From: Histoplasma ohiense
Taxonomy: Eukaryota; Ascomycota; Eurotiomycetes; Onygenales; Ajellomycetaceae
NCBI GenBank assembly: GCA_017607445.1
Contig: JAEVHH010000001.1
Span: forward strand, 3,224,001-3,288,000
DNA: 64,000 bases
Direction of reading: 5' to 3'
Within the stretch, counting starts at the first letter, position 1; each line of letters opens with the position of its first letter. The translations under genes and the position numbers were made by a program. Shown here piece by piece: positions 22,912 through 34,512 of the stretch. The notes beneath the pieces are model-generated. The model worked only from the letters and a program-made list of their open reading frames with translations. It ran no database searches and had not been told where the DNA came from.

Positions 22912-25900
22912 CATCGCAACACGCCCGCACATTTTCTAGCCTATCCGCTTCTATCTCCTGTTGTTCAATAACACGTCTTAAATCTTCCGCACTATCCCCC
23001 TCTGCAGCGCCAGTGCTATCAACACTGCCCGCGGTATGACCATACCTACTCCGCCGGCTCGAGAACGTCCCTGGCACGCCTGAAGTTCTAAACATCGTGC
23101 TGAGGCGGGATACGGAGCCGTGACGCGCTTGGTCGACCCGTGCGGTGGAGTTGGCACCACTGGATAAAGCAGGTGATACTCGGCCAGGTGTTGTTGGACG
23201 TCGAATGGTTAGCGTGGGTTCCGGATAATGTTTCGAGTAGGTTCGTGCATTCCGACTGGTTCGGGAGGCAATGGACATACGCGATCCACCCGTGCGAGAT
23301 GTTGATCGGTATGCTGGATTGAATTCATCGATGTCGTCAGAGTTCAGGTTGTCGCCTCGTTCCGCCGCCTCTTCTTCTCCGGCAGTTCTCAGAAGAAGAT
23401 ATGACAGTGCATTGTACCACGTTTCGTGTCTTTGGCTTGTCGACGCGGTGAACTTCAGAGTACGGCCGGGAGTCACAATCTCCAGACTTTTGCAATGCAA
23501 GCCAGGAGGGTATGGGTTATCGTCATTAACGACGCGGACAGCTTCGATAGCGACACTTTTCGCTTTATGTTGCGATTTACCTGCCGTTTGTGGGTCCTGG
23601 TCGCTCCAGTACAAAGTTCGCGTGTACGGGTGGACCCAGAAATAACGTTGGTGACGATTATTACTGGATACATCGGGACGACCAGTTCTACGAGTGTACT
23701 TCCAAAGGAACTCGCCGATCATGGTCTGGGTTATAGCTTGTATCATGCGGGGATCTGTCCCGGACTCGAAAGGATATCCTGATTTGCCCATGTTGAACCG
23801 TACGTCGAGCTCTGACGCGAAAGAGGATATCGACGAGCGGCGAGATATTTGACTACTGCGTCGAGTATGGACACGGGACGTGACACCATTTTTGATACTT
23901 GATGCTTGCTCATTTGGAGTGCGGGGTCGGATTTGGATGTTGGTGCGATAGGCAGAAGCAGGGGCTAGTGGCGGTCCCATCGTCCCAGAGGCGGGAGTTT
24001 CTGAGGATATTCGTTGGGTTGCAGCAGCAATAGCTTGTTTATGATCATACGGTAACGGGGGATGGACCATCATTGAGCCGTGTCGTTGGCTACTAGCACT
24101 TCCAGGGCGCTTGAGGATAGTTTGGGGAGGCTGTGATGTATGTAGAGGCCTCGCCTTGGGTGTGGAAGGAGAACCGGGAGCGGTATTAGCAATGGAAGAA
24201 TCTTGTAGTTGTTTACTCTCCGTATCAGTTCCCACGGAAGCAACATGCTGATGAGAAGAGCGCTCCATAAGAAGCTGATCAATTTGGATTGCCGTAAGTA
24301 TTGTCTGAGCTGCATGTTCAGTAGTCGCAACTGCAGTGTCTGGAACTGGTGATCCGGAGCGCGGTGTAACGGAGCTGTGGACAATTTGGCTGACAATATT
24401 GTTGGCAAATTGCACTGGAGCGTCTTTCTTCACTTTGCTATCGATCTGCTCAACGGATTCGTCGGCGGGTGGATAAATAGGAGAAATGGGATCAGTCCCG
24501 ACATCTACGGATTTGAAATCGACAATGTTGTGATCCGTAACTCCGTTGACATGTACTGCAGTATTGGGTCTTTCGGGCAAGGTTTCAGCATCACCAACAT
24601 CTTTCTTTTGGAAAAGGCTGGGCTGTGTGACCACTCCACCCAATAGTTGAGGTTCCGCCGGTTTCGTTTCCTCCGTGAAAATCGATGAAATCTGAAGCTG
24701 CTGCCTTGGCTTCTCAATAATTTCTGAGACAGCTGGCTGCAGTGGTTCCGTTGTCTCAGTTTGGATTGGTGAAAACACAAGGTCCAAGGATCTTGGTGGC
24801 ATGACGGCCTTCGCGGGGACAGCCACAGGGCGAGTTTCCTCATAGACAATTGAGGAGACATTTAGCTGAGCTATAAATTGCGGCGCCTGTGTCATGTTGT
24901 CAACAATAGGCGCGACGGGTGCTGTTTCTTCAGATACAATTGGCGAAATACACAATTCCAAAGGAGGGGATCTAGCCAAAAAGGAAGGCTCTTCCACAGC
25001 GGATTGCTTCTGATGGTGTTTTTCGGCGATAGGTCCATCCCATATTGTCTTAGGTGGAGTATCAAAGGCAATTGGGAGATTGCCGCTTCCAGACGCAGAT
25101 TCCTTTTGTGGCGTGTACTGCGTCGCAGAGTCGACGAATTCCGCTGAATCTTTGGACCTGACGGCGATAATTGAATCGGAGAGATTTGTCTCTGGTTCTA
25201 CAGGAGTCAACGGAACTACAACATCATGTGTCGGTTGAGAAGCTTCCCACGGTTCTGTCATCATTCCAGAATCTACCATTATTCTAGTCACAGAGTACGT
25301 GCTAGGTACCTCAGACGGCCGACGTTGGTCGATGAACCGAGAAACATTTGGCGTCGAGGTTTGAGATGCTGTAGTGGAACGATGAGGCGTGCCAAAATCG
25401 CTACAGCTGTCTGGTCCATTGAGCTCTTCCAATTCCGCAAACAAGCTCTGTCCAGATGGGATGATTGGAGGGTGGCCTTGAGAGAAACTGGTAGCTGGCG
25501 AGTTTCGCGCGCTCAGATTGCCACTCTCGGGTGCCATGCCAATATCGCCAGACGCACGTCCACGTCTACCACGATGCATCTTCAGTCTGTAACGTTGAGG
25601 CTGCATCTGAATGGGAGTGCGTGTATCATTGTCGTCAAAATCATCGTCCGATGTCGATGCCGTGCTCATGTAAGACGTCCGATCGCCGGGTTTTGCGGAA
25701 GATAGCTTCAGCGGCTTTTTGCTTCTGATGACTGGCGTAGACCCTGAACGACTTTCAGTTTCGGTCAGTTCCCCTTCACTCGTATCTCCTGCCAAGCTTT
25801 CAGCAACAGTCTGGAAGGCGTCGCTCTCAGTGGCGTTATCCCGCTCATTCGCAGTTTCAAAGGCGTCTTCCGTTTCGTTGGCAGTTTGATAAGCGTCACT

Positions 25901-27683
25901 TGCATCGACTGGATCGACTGGATCAACAGATTCAGTGCGAGAGTGGCGAGATGACGGGAACGTGTTGAATCTCCCAGACGGTTTCCTTGTGGGGCTTGCT
26001 TCAATAGTATGGTCTTCCCAATCTGGCTCCTCAATTTCAATTTCGGCAAAGCCACGTCTGGCACCAAGCATTTCCGGTCGGGGAGGCTTCTTGAAAATAT
26101 CTTGCTTAGCCTTCTGACGCTTGTTGGCGCTAGACGGGGCAGTGGTCTCTGCACGTCGTTGTTCAATCTCATCTCGGGCCTCCTGGAGCATGCGCTTGAG
26201 TTCAATCTTTTCAGTCTTTTCACGATGGATGTTGCTCTTCAGGTTCTGGATCATGCGGTGAGCGTGGTGTAGAGAGCTTTTCAGCGTCTCGGATTCCAAA
26301 TGCCCATGTCGAGGGGTTGCCTTATTTGGAGACGGGGGGGGTGAATTTTCCGGGGTTGCCTCATCCATTACATCATCCTCGTTCGCTGGAGCGACGTCCC
26401 TGGTGGCCTCCGCCTCATGCTGTCGAAGTTTGGCAGCGACAGCCTTGGCCAGCTCTTGATTTTGGTTGGTGAGTTCTTCGACCTTTTGCTGGAGAGTGTT
26501 CCTTTCCGCATCTCCGACATGTACATTTCTTCGAAGAATGTGAAGCTCAGAATCATAGGTCTTCTGCGTAGCCGTATTTTCTTCAATAAGCTTCTCATTG
26601 GCTTGTTTCAACTCATCGAGCTTTCGCTGGGTTTTAGTTTTCTCTACATTGGCAGCATTCAGACTTGCTTTCAACTTCTCTTCCCTAGCAGCAGCTTCCT
26701 TGGCGGCGGCAAGAAGTTCCTGTGTCTGAGTCTCGAGCCTCCAATTCTCGTCCTTGTAACGCTGTTCATTGTCATCGAGAGCGCGTAGACGCTGTGTAAA
26801 GGCTTCTGCTTCAAGTTCTAGCCGAGATTTCTCCAATTTAATGCTCTTTATAGTTTCATCCCGCTCTACAAGGAGCCCTTGTAATTGGCGGACTTGAGCA
26901 AGCAATGACGTGCTTATCTCCGTTGCAAATTCAATGTCATGGACTCGACTGGACTGCTGGTTCCGTTGTCTTCTAGATGGCACACTTATCTTTGTAGGCG
27001 AGTTGGTGGCCTGACTGGAGAGTACGGCGGGACTGGTAGGGTGCTATATATGTGTAACAAAAAAGTTGGCAAATAGATGCAAAAATTAAAATCAAAAGTC
27101 ACCAAAAAAAGGAAATATCTGATGTAAAATAAATATCCATTAGTTCTAGACAAGATGAGGTACTTACCCGACCATCAAATTGAGGCGTGCCCTGCCCATC
27201 CTCATCAGGAACAAGTCGGGGTTTGGGCCCCAGTGATACACGAGCAGTCTCCCGCCCGATATCATTATATTCCTTCTCCAACTCCGCCAACTTCTTCCGT
27301 AGTTCCGGTCCGATTTCGCCCTCGTCCTGCCGGTGTTCAACCTCCTTTAATTTGTCTGAAAGTTCCTTTTGCTGCTGCACGAGTGCAGTGCCCAGCTTCG
27401 ATGCATCCTCCAACCTTCGTTCGGTTTCCGCTAGATGGGCTTCGAGAGCACGCTTAACTTGTGACGGTGAGGATGCATCGAGAGTGAAGAGCTGTGAACC
27501 AAAGGGGGAATATCGATGCGACTCGCGTTGTTGGTATGGTTGTTGCTGGGGGAGTACTCCGGTTGGTCCGGAGTCGGAGACGAACGGGTCATCCATTGTA
27601 CACGGGATCTGCTGCATCCAGACGGGTGACGATGACGGTGTTTGTTGCCGTTGGTTGGCAAATGTGCCCAGCGGGCCTGTCAT
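22734..27683 (-). CDS. apsA: ApsA/Num1/Mcp5-type cortical nuclear-migration protein
   Basis: Three minus-strand exons: 27683-27168, 27043-22912 and 22804-22734, giving 1,572 residues. The frame stays open 18 nt upstream but only with TTG, so ATG 27683 (MTGPLGTFANQ) is chosen. Residues about 70-490 contain long coiled coils (QVRQLQGLLVERDETIKSIK and following heptads). The middle holds four imperfect repeats of the type ISSI-x2-EET-x-P (about residues 860-980). A PH domain at about 1,265-1,385 contains GEFLWKYTRRTGRP and RQRYFW-type strands (here HQRYFWVHPYTRTLYW). In fungi this protein sits at the cell cortex through its PH domain and anchors dynein to move nuclei; loss in Aspergillus causes anucleate primary sterigmata. 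The 71-nt last exon turns the apparent end into CCDGKHDVSSLSRTSR, an ending I recall as conserved in the family. Confidence 0.93.
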
Positions 27684-30023
27684 CAAATGGGAGAGATGCA
27701 AGAAAAGAGGTTCCGCGCCAAAACCGAATTGTCAAAAACTTGTAGGAGGAATAGATAAAACCGACGCTTCTCGGTCTCCCAGTGGTTTCTTTATTTTCAG
27801 TTTTTGTTTTTGACTTTTTAAACGTGAAACCACATCTCGCTATCACAGCTTACGTGGGAGACGATGCAAGCCCTCCTCCCGCGATGGTAGATAACAAGGC
27901 AGTACAATTGAAGGGTATAGAGGGTGGTTGTGGAGAAAAACAGCGAGCGAAATGGCCGGTTCCCTCCAACCCTACTGTCTCCCACTGTACCGAGAACCCA
28001 GGTAGGACCTGATTCTTAACGATGAGACTGGGATGTCTGACGAGGGTGGAGAGCAGTGGGATGCGCAGGGCAGCTTCTGCGTCGACAGGATTCAGAAGAG
28101 GGCTGAATGGTGGCGCCCTTGAGTTGGCCTAGATGTGGTGATTTGTTGACGGGGCGGTGGGCTTGGTATTGTAACGCGTTTTTGTTGTTTTGGCTTGGGT
28201 ACGACAACGGGCAACCTGCTGACAACTCAGACACGCAGAAAATGGGAGGCGGAAATAAATAAATGTGACTATCGGGAAAGGAAAAGCGAAGAATATCAGT
28301 AATAAATGTCACGTTGGACGAAGCAAAACGGGGTAGATAGTAATGGTAGATGGAGAGTATTAGGGGATCAAAGTGATAAAACAACGAATGAATAAACAAA
28401 TATGGGTAGTTACGAAACGAAGAGGGAAAAGTGTATATCAAAAACGAAAAACGATAGATGATAAAAATTAATTAAAATAAAAAAAATAATAATAATAATA
28501 AAAAAAAATTAAAGGAACGACTGATCACCCACGCACACAGCTTCTTTATAATTTCATTAGAAAAGCCGTTTGTGATATGCGATTCTTGTTTCCACGACCA
28601 ACTGGCCGTGTTCGTCAGGCGGGGATGGGGAAGAGAAAGGAAAAGGAAAGAGGAAGAAAACGTCGGAGAAAAGAATAAGACATAGTAATCAACATTATTT
28701 CCCTGGTCAACGTTCTCTTCTTTTCTTTCTTACGCTCAATTTCGTTCGTTTCTTATTAGGGGCATTAAGGCTCCCCACATTTAACCACCCGATCAGTCTT
28801 CAAAAATACATCATCATGGACAGCAGAAGCAGCACTATCAACGCTTTTTTCTTTTTCTCTTCTTTCTTGGTGTTGCTGTGAGCTGTAAGTGAGTTGTAAG
28901 TGGACGCAGTATGGTTCACATTGATTGACGACTGCAGGTCTGAAATTGCGGCGCTGGGTGTCCAACAGGAATGGGCACATATTTTCTCAGATCAACCAGC
29001 ACGGAGTTAGAGTTTGACACACTATCGATCAACAGTGCTACCAGCGACTATTATTCTTATTATTGTTATTTATTTCCTGTTCCTCCTCTCTTCAAAGACC
29101 TCATGGAATCCCCGTGACGCAGTGTTCATTCCCAGAAGATCAAGAATTCTATCCCGATTGCCAGCACCCAACAATACACGCCGATTACCGTTCCTGTACC
29201 ATACTTGACTTGATGTAAACAAACAATCAACGGCGCGTTTCAACCTAAACAGGAACCTTGGTGCACTCCCGATCTGATTAGTCATAAGCTCATTACCCGT
29301 TCCGATTCCAAGGTTGCCAAGCAGCGATTTTCCTCACGTGACATTCCTAGATCTTCCCGAGGTTCTTCAACCCCTTCCTTGCCTTTGCCCACCGAATAAA
29401 TCTAGGACAAATTTTGCTAGCAATGTTGTTTACAATATTCATCCTGGCCGTGAAGGCGTGGAAGGGCTGGAGTTGAAGGTCCATACCTTATCCAGTCAAC
29501 CTTGACTTTTCTGGTCCGGCGGGGTCCTGCTTGCCCAAGCGTGAGGTCGAGAAACTATATCGAGCATCCATTAGGACCATTTGGACCTTCGAGAGGAGAC
29601 AACCAGAAAAGGCTCGTAATGCACACAATCCCCCACCCTTTCTCCATTGAATCTCAAATCTATTACCGCGTTTGTGGTGATATGGCAGCTGCTCTACGTC
29701 CAGAGTTGTCGACCATATCTGCTGAGTGGGAATGTAGATGTTGGTGGGATGAAAAGTGTTTGGGAGAATTAGAGAAGGTCGTGGGCTGTGGCAAGAAACA
29801 TTATTCTTTGCAATGAGCTAGGGCTAAACCACCTGAAGAAGGGGAATCATATTTAAAAAGCTCTATGAAGTGGAAAATCTTGTAAGATGAACAAATCACA
29901 GGGTGGTGTGGATTGAACTGCACTGCAACTACTGAAAATCCATTGGCTGTTTGTTTTGTGATTCCCCTCAAGGCAAACTTTCACTTTCTTTTCTACTAAC
30001 TATGTTCAGATCTAAATGTTGCT
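27684..30023. other. Gene-poor spacer leading into accessory island
   Basis: Left part is promoter of the ApsA gene. Around 28460-28515 there is an AAT/A-rich run. No coding feature is recognised in 28.0-30.0 kb; small open frames at 28016-28441 and 29014-29816 lack motifs. The 5' part of the DUF7924-type gene may extend into the right edge. Confidence 0.5.
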
Positions 30024-31433
30024 TTGAAACAACTGCAAAAGCTTCACAAACCGGTTAACCGCCAGCACTGTAGGCCCATCACTCGCCTGTTTCAGGCGGA
30101 GCGGGAGTCGCCCGCTGATTTTCTCAGCCACTGTTCACCCGGTCAGTTAAGGGAGATAAAAAGACTTTCGAGATTGGGAGGACCCGACCTATCTGATTTG
30201 AAGAATGTATGTAACTGCAAACCGAGGCTGACTCAGAGCCACTAACATGTGTTAGCATCCAGCTCCGATGAGCTCAAGGACGTCCAGCTCCCGCCGGAAG
30301 CGTCGTGCTGAATTTCCTCCATCATCCTCTGCTAGAGACACAAAGACAACGACAAAGGCGTCGAGCACCTATAGTCGGAACTTTCAGCAGAATCTAATTG
30401 ATCACGGTGTCTATCCTGATGGATATGAATATCCTGATGGCCAAATACCTTCAACGCCAAATAACATGGAGGAGATAATTGAACGATTAGCTCAGACATG
30501 GCCTTCTCTTTCTCCATCAAAGTTCTCTGATGGGGATTTCAGAAAATTCAAGCGAGCGGACACACATGCATCGAAGGAGAAGCCAGTTACAACCTCAGTG
30601 ATTCCAATTCTTGATGGCGAAATCAGTGATTTTAAATGTGTTGGAGCCTTGGAGGAGAATACCCATTTGGAAATCTTGCTCCCTTAACTGATGGTACACT
30701 GGCTTTGGCCAGACCAGATCACTTTTTCGGCGCGCGTCCTGAGCAACTGAATCGTTCAATCCGCGAAGGTCTTAGCGATCAAATTATTCCATCAACACAG
30801 GATGACCTCCCGATGGCGCCGAACTTCCTTTTGGAGGCAAAAGGCCCCGACGGATCTCCCGCCGTGGCCACACGGCAGGCATGCTACGATGGCGCCCTGG
30901 GTGCCCGTGGAATGCACGCTCTACAATCTTATCAGCAAGAGCCGACCTACGATAATAATGCTTACACTTTTACATCTACTTACCAGAGTGGTCAACTGAA
31001 GATATACGCCACCCATATCAGCAAGTCGGGCGATCCCGATAGCCGTGCCGAATATATTATGACACAGCTTAAGGGCTGGTCATTGACAAGTGATCTTGAA
31101 ACATTTCGGCAGGGCGCGTCGGCATACCGAAATGGTCGAGACTGGGCAAAGGAAAGGAGGGATGAATTTATTAGAGTAGCGAACGAAAGGCATTCTGAAG
31201 CTCACACTTCTATCTCTCAAAATCGAACGACTTTAGATTTGACACCCACCCTGGATGATTCTGATGGGTCAACCAAGTTTGATGAATATCAAGATGCCCA
31301 ATGGAGTTTTGCGGCTCCAGAAGTGCCTCAGGGAAATCCGAAAACGCCGAAGATCCGCAGCGAGTCCCTTGGTACGGCCAGTGATGGGGCGAGTCAAACA
31401 CCTGGCAATAAATGGCCCAGGCTTCCGAACTGA
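30024..31433 (+). pseudogene. DUF7924-type fungal protein, frameshifted
   Basis: Exon 1 (open frame 30024-30206) reads SPGQLREIKRLSRLGGPDLS and is spliced by a 49-bp GTATGT...TTAG intron to 30256 onward. From there the family is plain: NFQQNLIDHGVYPDGYEYPD, the ERLAQTWPSLSPSKF segment, VTTSVIPILDGEI, and in a second frame GGEYPFGNLAPLTDGTL, QIIPSTQDDLPMAPNFLLEA, YDGALGARGMHALQSY and ETFRQGASAYRNGRDWAKE. The frame changes between 30641 and 30655: the first frame stops at 30687, while the second runs to 31433. This needs an indel rather than a splice, because no usable GT-AG pair of normal size spans it. No ATG opens exon 1 in frame, so the true 5' end is missing or further upstream. The family is multicopy in Eurotiomycetes; its function is unknown. 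It converges with the APH-like gene. Confidence 0.8.
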
Positions 31434-32022
31434 AGGCATGTACTTGAATATGATTTTTCATCAATGCATAATACCGTGCTGTGAATTATTATACCCGCTT
31501 TTATGTGATGCATTGCATAAAATTTTTTTCTTGGTCTCTTCAGACCCTGGGCTCTCTGTAGCAGCAAGGAGCAAAGTCGAAAATATCCCAGTGGCTCAAA
31601 AACACAAAAGGTCGAGGAAGTGTCGTATGACTCATTTCACTAACCCTTGCAAATGCCAAGATAAAGGCAGCTGGGCGAGAAATCACCCAGGACAGCGCCT
31701 TCGGAGACCCAACCAAAGATGATTGGTGTGACGATAGAAACGACAGGGATAAACCGTCCTGCGATAAGTCACCACAGCTGCAAAAAGGATCATTCCGGCC
31801 CGTCCCGTTCAATTACTTGGTCCAGACATCCACCCAAAGCAGCCAATACGCTATGACCCCTAAAATTAGGATAGAAAACGTGGGGGCGGGACAATTAACG
31901 CTGTGGTCATAACCACCTGATGATCTTTTGTTATTAATAACTAACGGCACAACCAGGTTAAAGATGAAAATATCAATGCCGAGTATATTCGAGAAAAGCT
32001 ATAGCCCACTTACGGGCCCAGG
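31434..32022. other. Convergent spacer between DUF7924-type and APH-like genes
   Basis: About 590 bp with no coding signal that I trust. Should hold both 3' untranslated regions. Confidence 0.6.
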
Positions 32023-33648
32023 TTATCCAAGATCTGTTTGCTCCAATGACATCAAGACCCATTTCCACAATTTGTCATCTGCTACAAAAACATCTCCATT
32101 GCAGCGAACACTATTGGATCCAGGGTTGCGGTATCGCGAAGTCCATTCAGAGGCCAACGTCAATTTTTTGGCTATTGTCAGGCCAATTATGTCTCTTTGG
32201 AAATATTCTGTCTCCTGCCGCATAACCTGGTCCAAAGGTTCATCATCTTGTTTCATTTCCTTGTGCAGTTGTAAGTAGCGATCGGACGACTGTTTTGATC
32301 GAAAAAAAGTTGAGAAATCCAAGTAACTTTGATCACTCATTCGCCAGATATCGTGGAACAAGTAAAAGTCGCCTGTGGAATCAAAAGTCACTAATCGATA
32401 GAGCAACCAAACGAATCTGTTACCTGGGAACATTTGCAATTTATGGAGAAATTTTCGTATTGTATTTCCTTCGTGATCCGTAGAAATGCCTCGATTTAAT
32501 CCACCTTCAAATGCTGCAGCCAAAGGTGCCTCCAGTTCGTTTCGAGATTGGGGGAGGCCAGGCGCCATAAAAAGGATCGAAAGAGGGACAGAGGAACAAA
32601 ATGTCCAGTCAATGATGCATGTAATCCTAAAATCATCATCTACAAAGATATTGTTGACATTTAGATCTGGGTGGTGCAGAGGAAACCTTTTAGAGTCAAA
32701 AGGACTTGACATTTTCTCCGCCCATTCTGATGCAATTTCACGAAGGGAATCTCCTATTACTGTGTAGTCAACGCGATTTTCGGAGCTGTCAATTTTAGAA
32801 CCGAAGGTGACGAAGTTGTTCCATAGGTCACACGCCCTGTGGTATTCATGGTCATTGTCATATTTATTGCGAGTGGGACATGGCGCGAAGAAGCAGTGAT
32901 GAGTAAGCTGGAGACACTCAGCATGCTGCAAAAGACCTGATACCAGGGCTTCAAAGTATTCCCTCTCGGAGGAAAATGGCCCCCGAGGCAGTTCCTCCAA
33001 AGTATCTCTCTGAGAAACAACCAGTCCCTGGGATAAGCAGTTCTTGACTTGTAGGAGTCCATTCTCCTCAAAAAGCGAGCCGATCTCTTCAAACCGCAGC
33101 TGAGAAAGTTGCCATGTTATAAAGCCAAGTTGAGATAGTACCTTCGCTTTCGCTTTCAGTGATAGCGTCGAAGTCCGAGATTCCAGAGATTTCCACTTCT
33201 TGCTGAGAGGAAAGCCGCTGGCCTTGCTCATCAAAATATAGGGAACTCCTATGGTATTATCCTTGGAGTCGCTTTTCAGTAGTTAGCAAGATACCAGGAC
33301 AGTGTTCAGATTCAATTAGTACTACCTATATGCATAAACCTCTGGAACTGGGATGGTAGAATGAGACGATATATATTTCAGCGTTGCTACCTCACTTGCT
33401 AGCAATTCGCGAATGGTCTCCATGGATCGGATAGCACCATCACGCCGAGGGGATCGAAATACCCATTCTACTCCGTCATCGAATACCACAAACACTGCCC
33501 AGTATAAGCTGCCGTCAGCCGGCGCTTGAGTAGCATCGCAAGAGCAGGATCTTCCATGACGCAATGAGCGTGCTAGTTGACAGAGTGCATCGACATTGAA
33601 GGCCGCATGGCGAAAAAGCCTTATGGCCATAATGTTGGCGAAAAGCAT
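32023..33648 (-). CDS. APH-like phosphotransferase family protein (intact copy)
   Basis: Two minus-strand exons, 33648-33326 and 33271-32023, separated by a 54-bp intron. The junction leaves two bases plus one, making AYS-DSKDNTIGVPYILM, and the product is 523 residues. The protein has the aminoglycoside-phosphotransferase/kinase-like fold typical of expanded fungal APH families: an N-lobe with VEWVFRSPRR and LLASEVATLKYISSHSTIPV, the hinge GVPYILMSKASGFPL, a catalytic loop HHPDLNVNNIFVDD, and the metal-binding ITCIIDW in place of DFG. The C-terminus ends with KLTLASEWTSRYRNP and a LWKWVLM motif. Substrates of these fungal proteins are unknown; antibiotic resistance should not be assumed. The start ATG is the first in frame, but family members often begin a little earlier. 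An LTR element lies 267 bp upstream of the start codon and may affect expression. Confidence 0.85.
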
Positions 33649-33909
33649 CTATCAGGGAACCGCTTGCTTTCCTCCGGAGGCCGACAATTCGGTGCAGGGC
33701 ATGGCCAAGTTCTCATGGATGTCTGACAATGGCAGAAGATCTTGTCAACGGAGCCCACGAGAGGGGTGTTAAGGGAGTGGTGAAGGTCGTCAGTGAAAGA
33801 CTTGTAGTTAGATAACATTTTGCTGCGGGTGGGCCCAGAGCTTATATACGACGAGTTGCGTGCCAAAAGGCCAAAACGCTGGACGGGCTTGAAATTTGAT
33901 TGGCCATGA
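33649..33909. promoter_or_regulatory. Probable promoter of APH-like gene, bounded by LTR insertion
   Basis: About 260 bp remains between the start codon at 33648 and the left target-site copy of the LTR element at 33910. No specific motif is assigned. Confidence 0.4.
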
Positions 33910-33914
33910 GTTTA
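33910..33914. repeat. Target-site duplication, left copy
   Basis: GTTTA immediately outside the left LTR; matches 35878-35882 exactly. Confidence 0.9.
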
Positions 33915-34015
33915 TGTGAGAGGGTTGCTCTTGGTTGGTTGTTTATCTATCTAGTGGCAACTAATATATGTATGTGTGGGTCACGTGGGATAGGGCTTGT
34001 GTAGTAGCTCCAACA
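33915..34015 (-). repeat. LTR (3' LTR in element orientation)
   Basis: 101 bp, identical to 35777-35877. Plus-strand ends TGTGAGAGGG and AGCTCCAACA. Confidence 0.95.
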
Positions 34016-34027
34016 CCCCCCCATGCT
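34016..34027 (-). other. Candidate polypurine tract
   Basis: On the minus strand GCATGGGGGGG abuts the 3' LTR, the expected place and base composition for the plus-strand primer of an LTR element. Confidence 0.75.
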
Positions 34028-34289
34028 ACGCAGGCCAACTAGCCCACGCAGCCACGAGAACGCCCAAATCATTCAAATCTGCAATAATAATTAATTACAA
34101 AAACTGGCATCTAGTTTCCTCATAAGGACTAGGCCCAATACATGAAATTACAGCATAAAACATGCAAGAAAGAACGCAAATCCGCCCTTTCTGTATCTGT
34201 ATTACCCCTTCAGTCGTCCTAACGCCGCGGGATCTCATATTCTTGTTGATTCTTGTTGTTATCATTCCATCGTTCTCGGTTATCGATAT

Positions 34290-34510
34290 GGTTATATCCA
34301 TGATGTTGTGAACACCATGGGGTTATGGTTATGGTTATATCCATGATATTGTTGATACCACGGGGTTATGGTTATGGTTATGGTTATATCCGCAATATTG
34401 TTGATACCACGGGGTTATGGTTATGGTTATATCCGCAATATTGTTGATACCACGGGGTTATGGTTATGGTTATATCCGCAATATTGTTGATACCGCGGGG
34501 TTATGAGTAT
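34290..34510. repeat. 43-bp minisatellite inside the LTR element
   Basis: Five tandem copies, each starting GGTTATATCC; four are 43 bp and one carries an extra 6-bp GTTATG unit. Sub-repeats of GGTTAT occur within each unit. The array lies just after the gag stop codon, in the region where pol would start in an autonomous element. Confidence 0.9.
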
Positions 34511-34512
34511 GG

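Noticed and set aside
30636..31433. Separate gene starting at the internal ATG 30636
   Set aside because: The sequence before the frame change belongs to the same protein family in the right order, so this is the 3' half of one broken gene.
32023..33648. APH-like gene as an antibiotic-resistance determinant
   Set aside because: Fungal members of this fold are numerous and of unknown substrate; nothing in sequence or context indicates aminoglycoside resistance.
34290..34510. Regular 43-bp repeats considered as a CRISPR-like array
   Set aside because: Units are directly tandem without unique spacers and lie in a eukaryotic LTR element, so this is a minisatellite.
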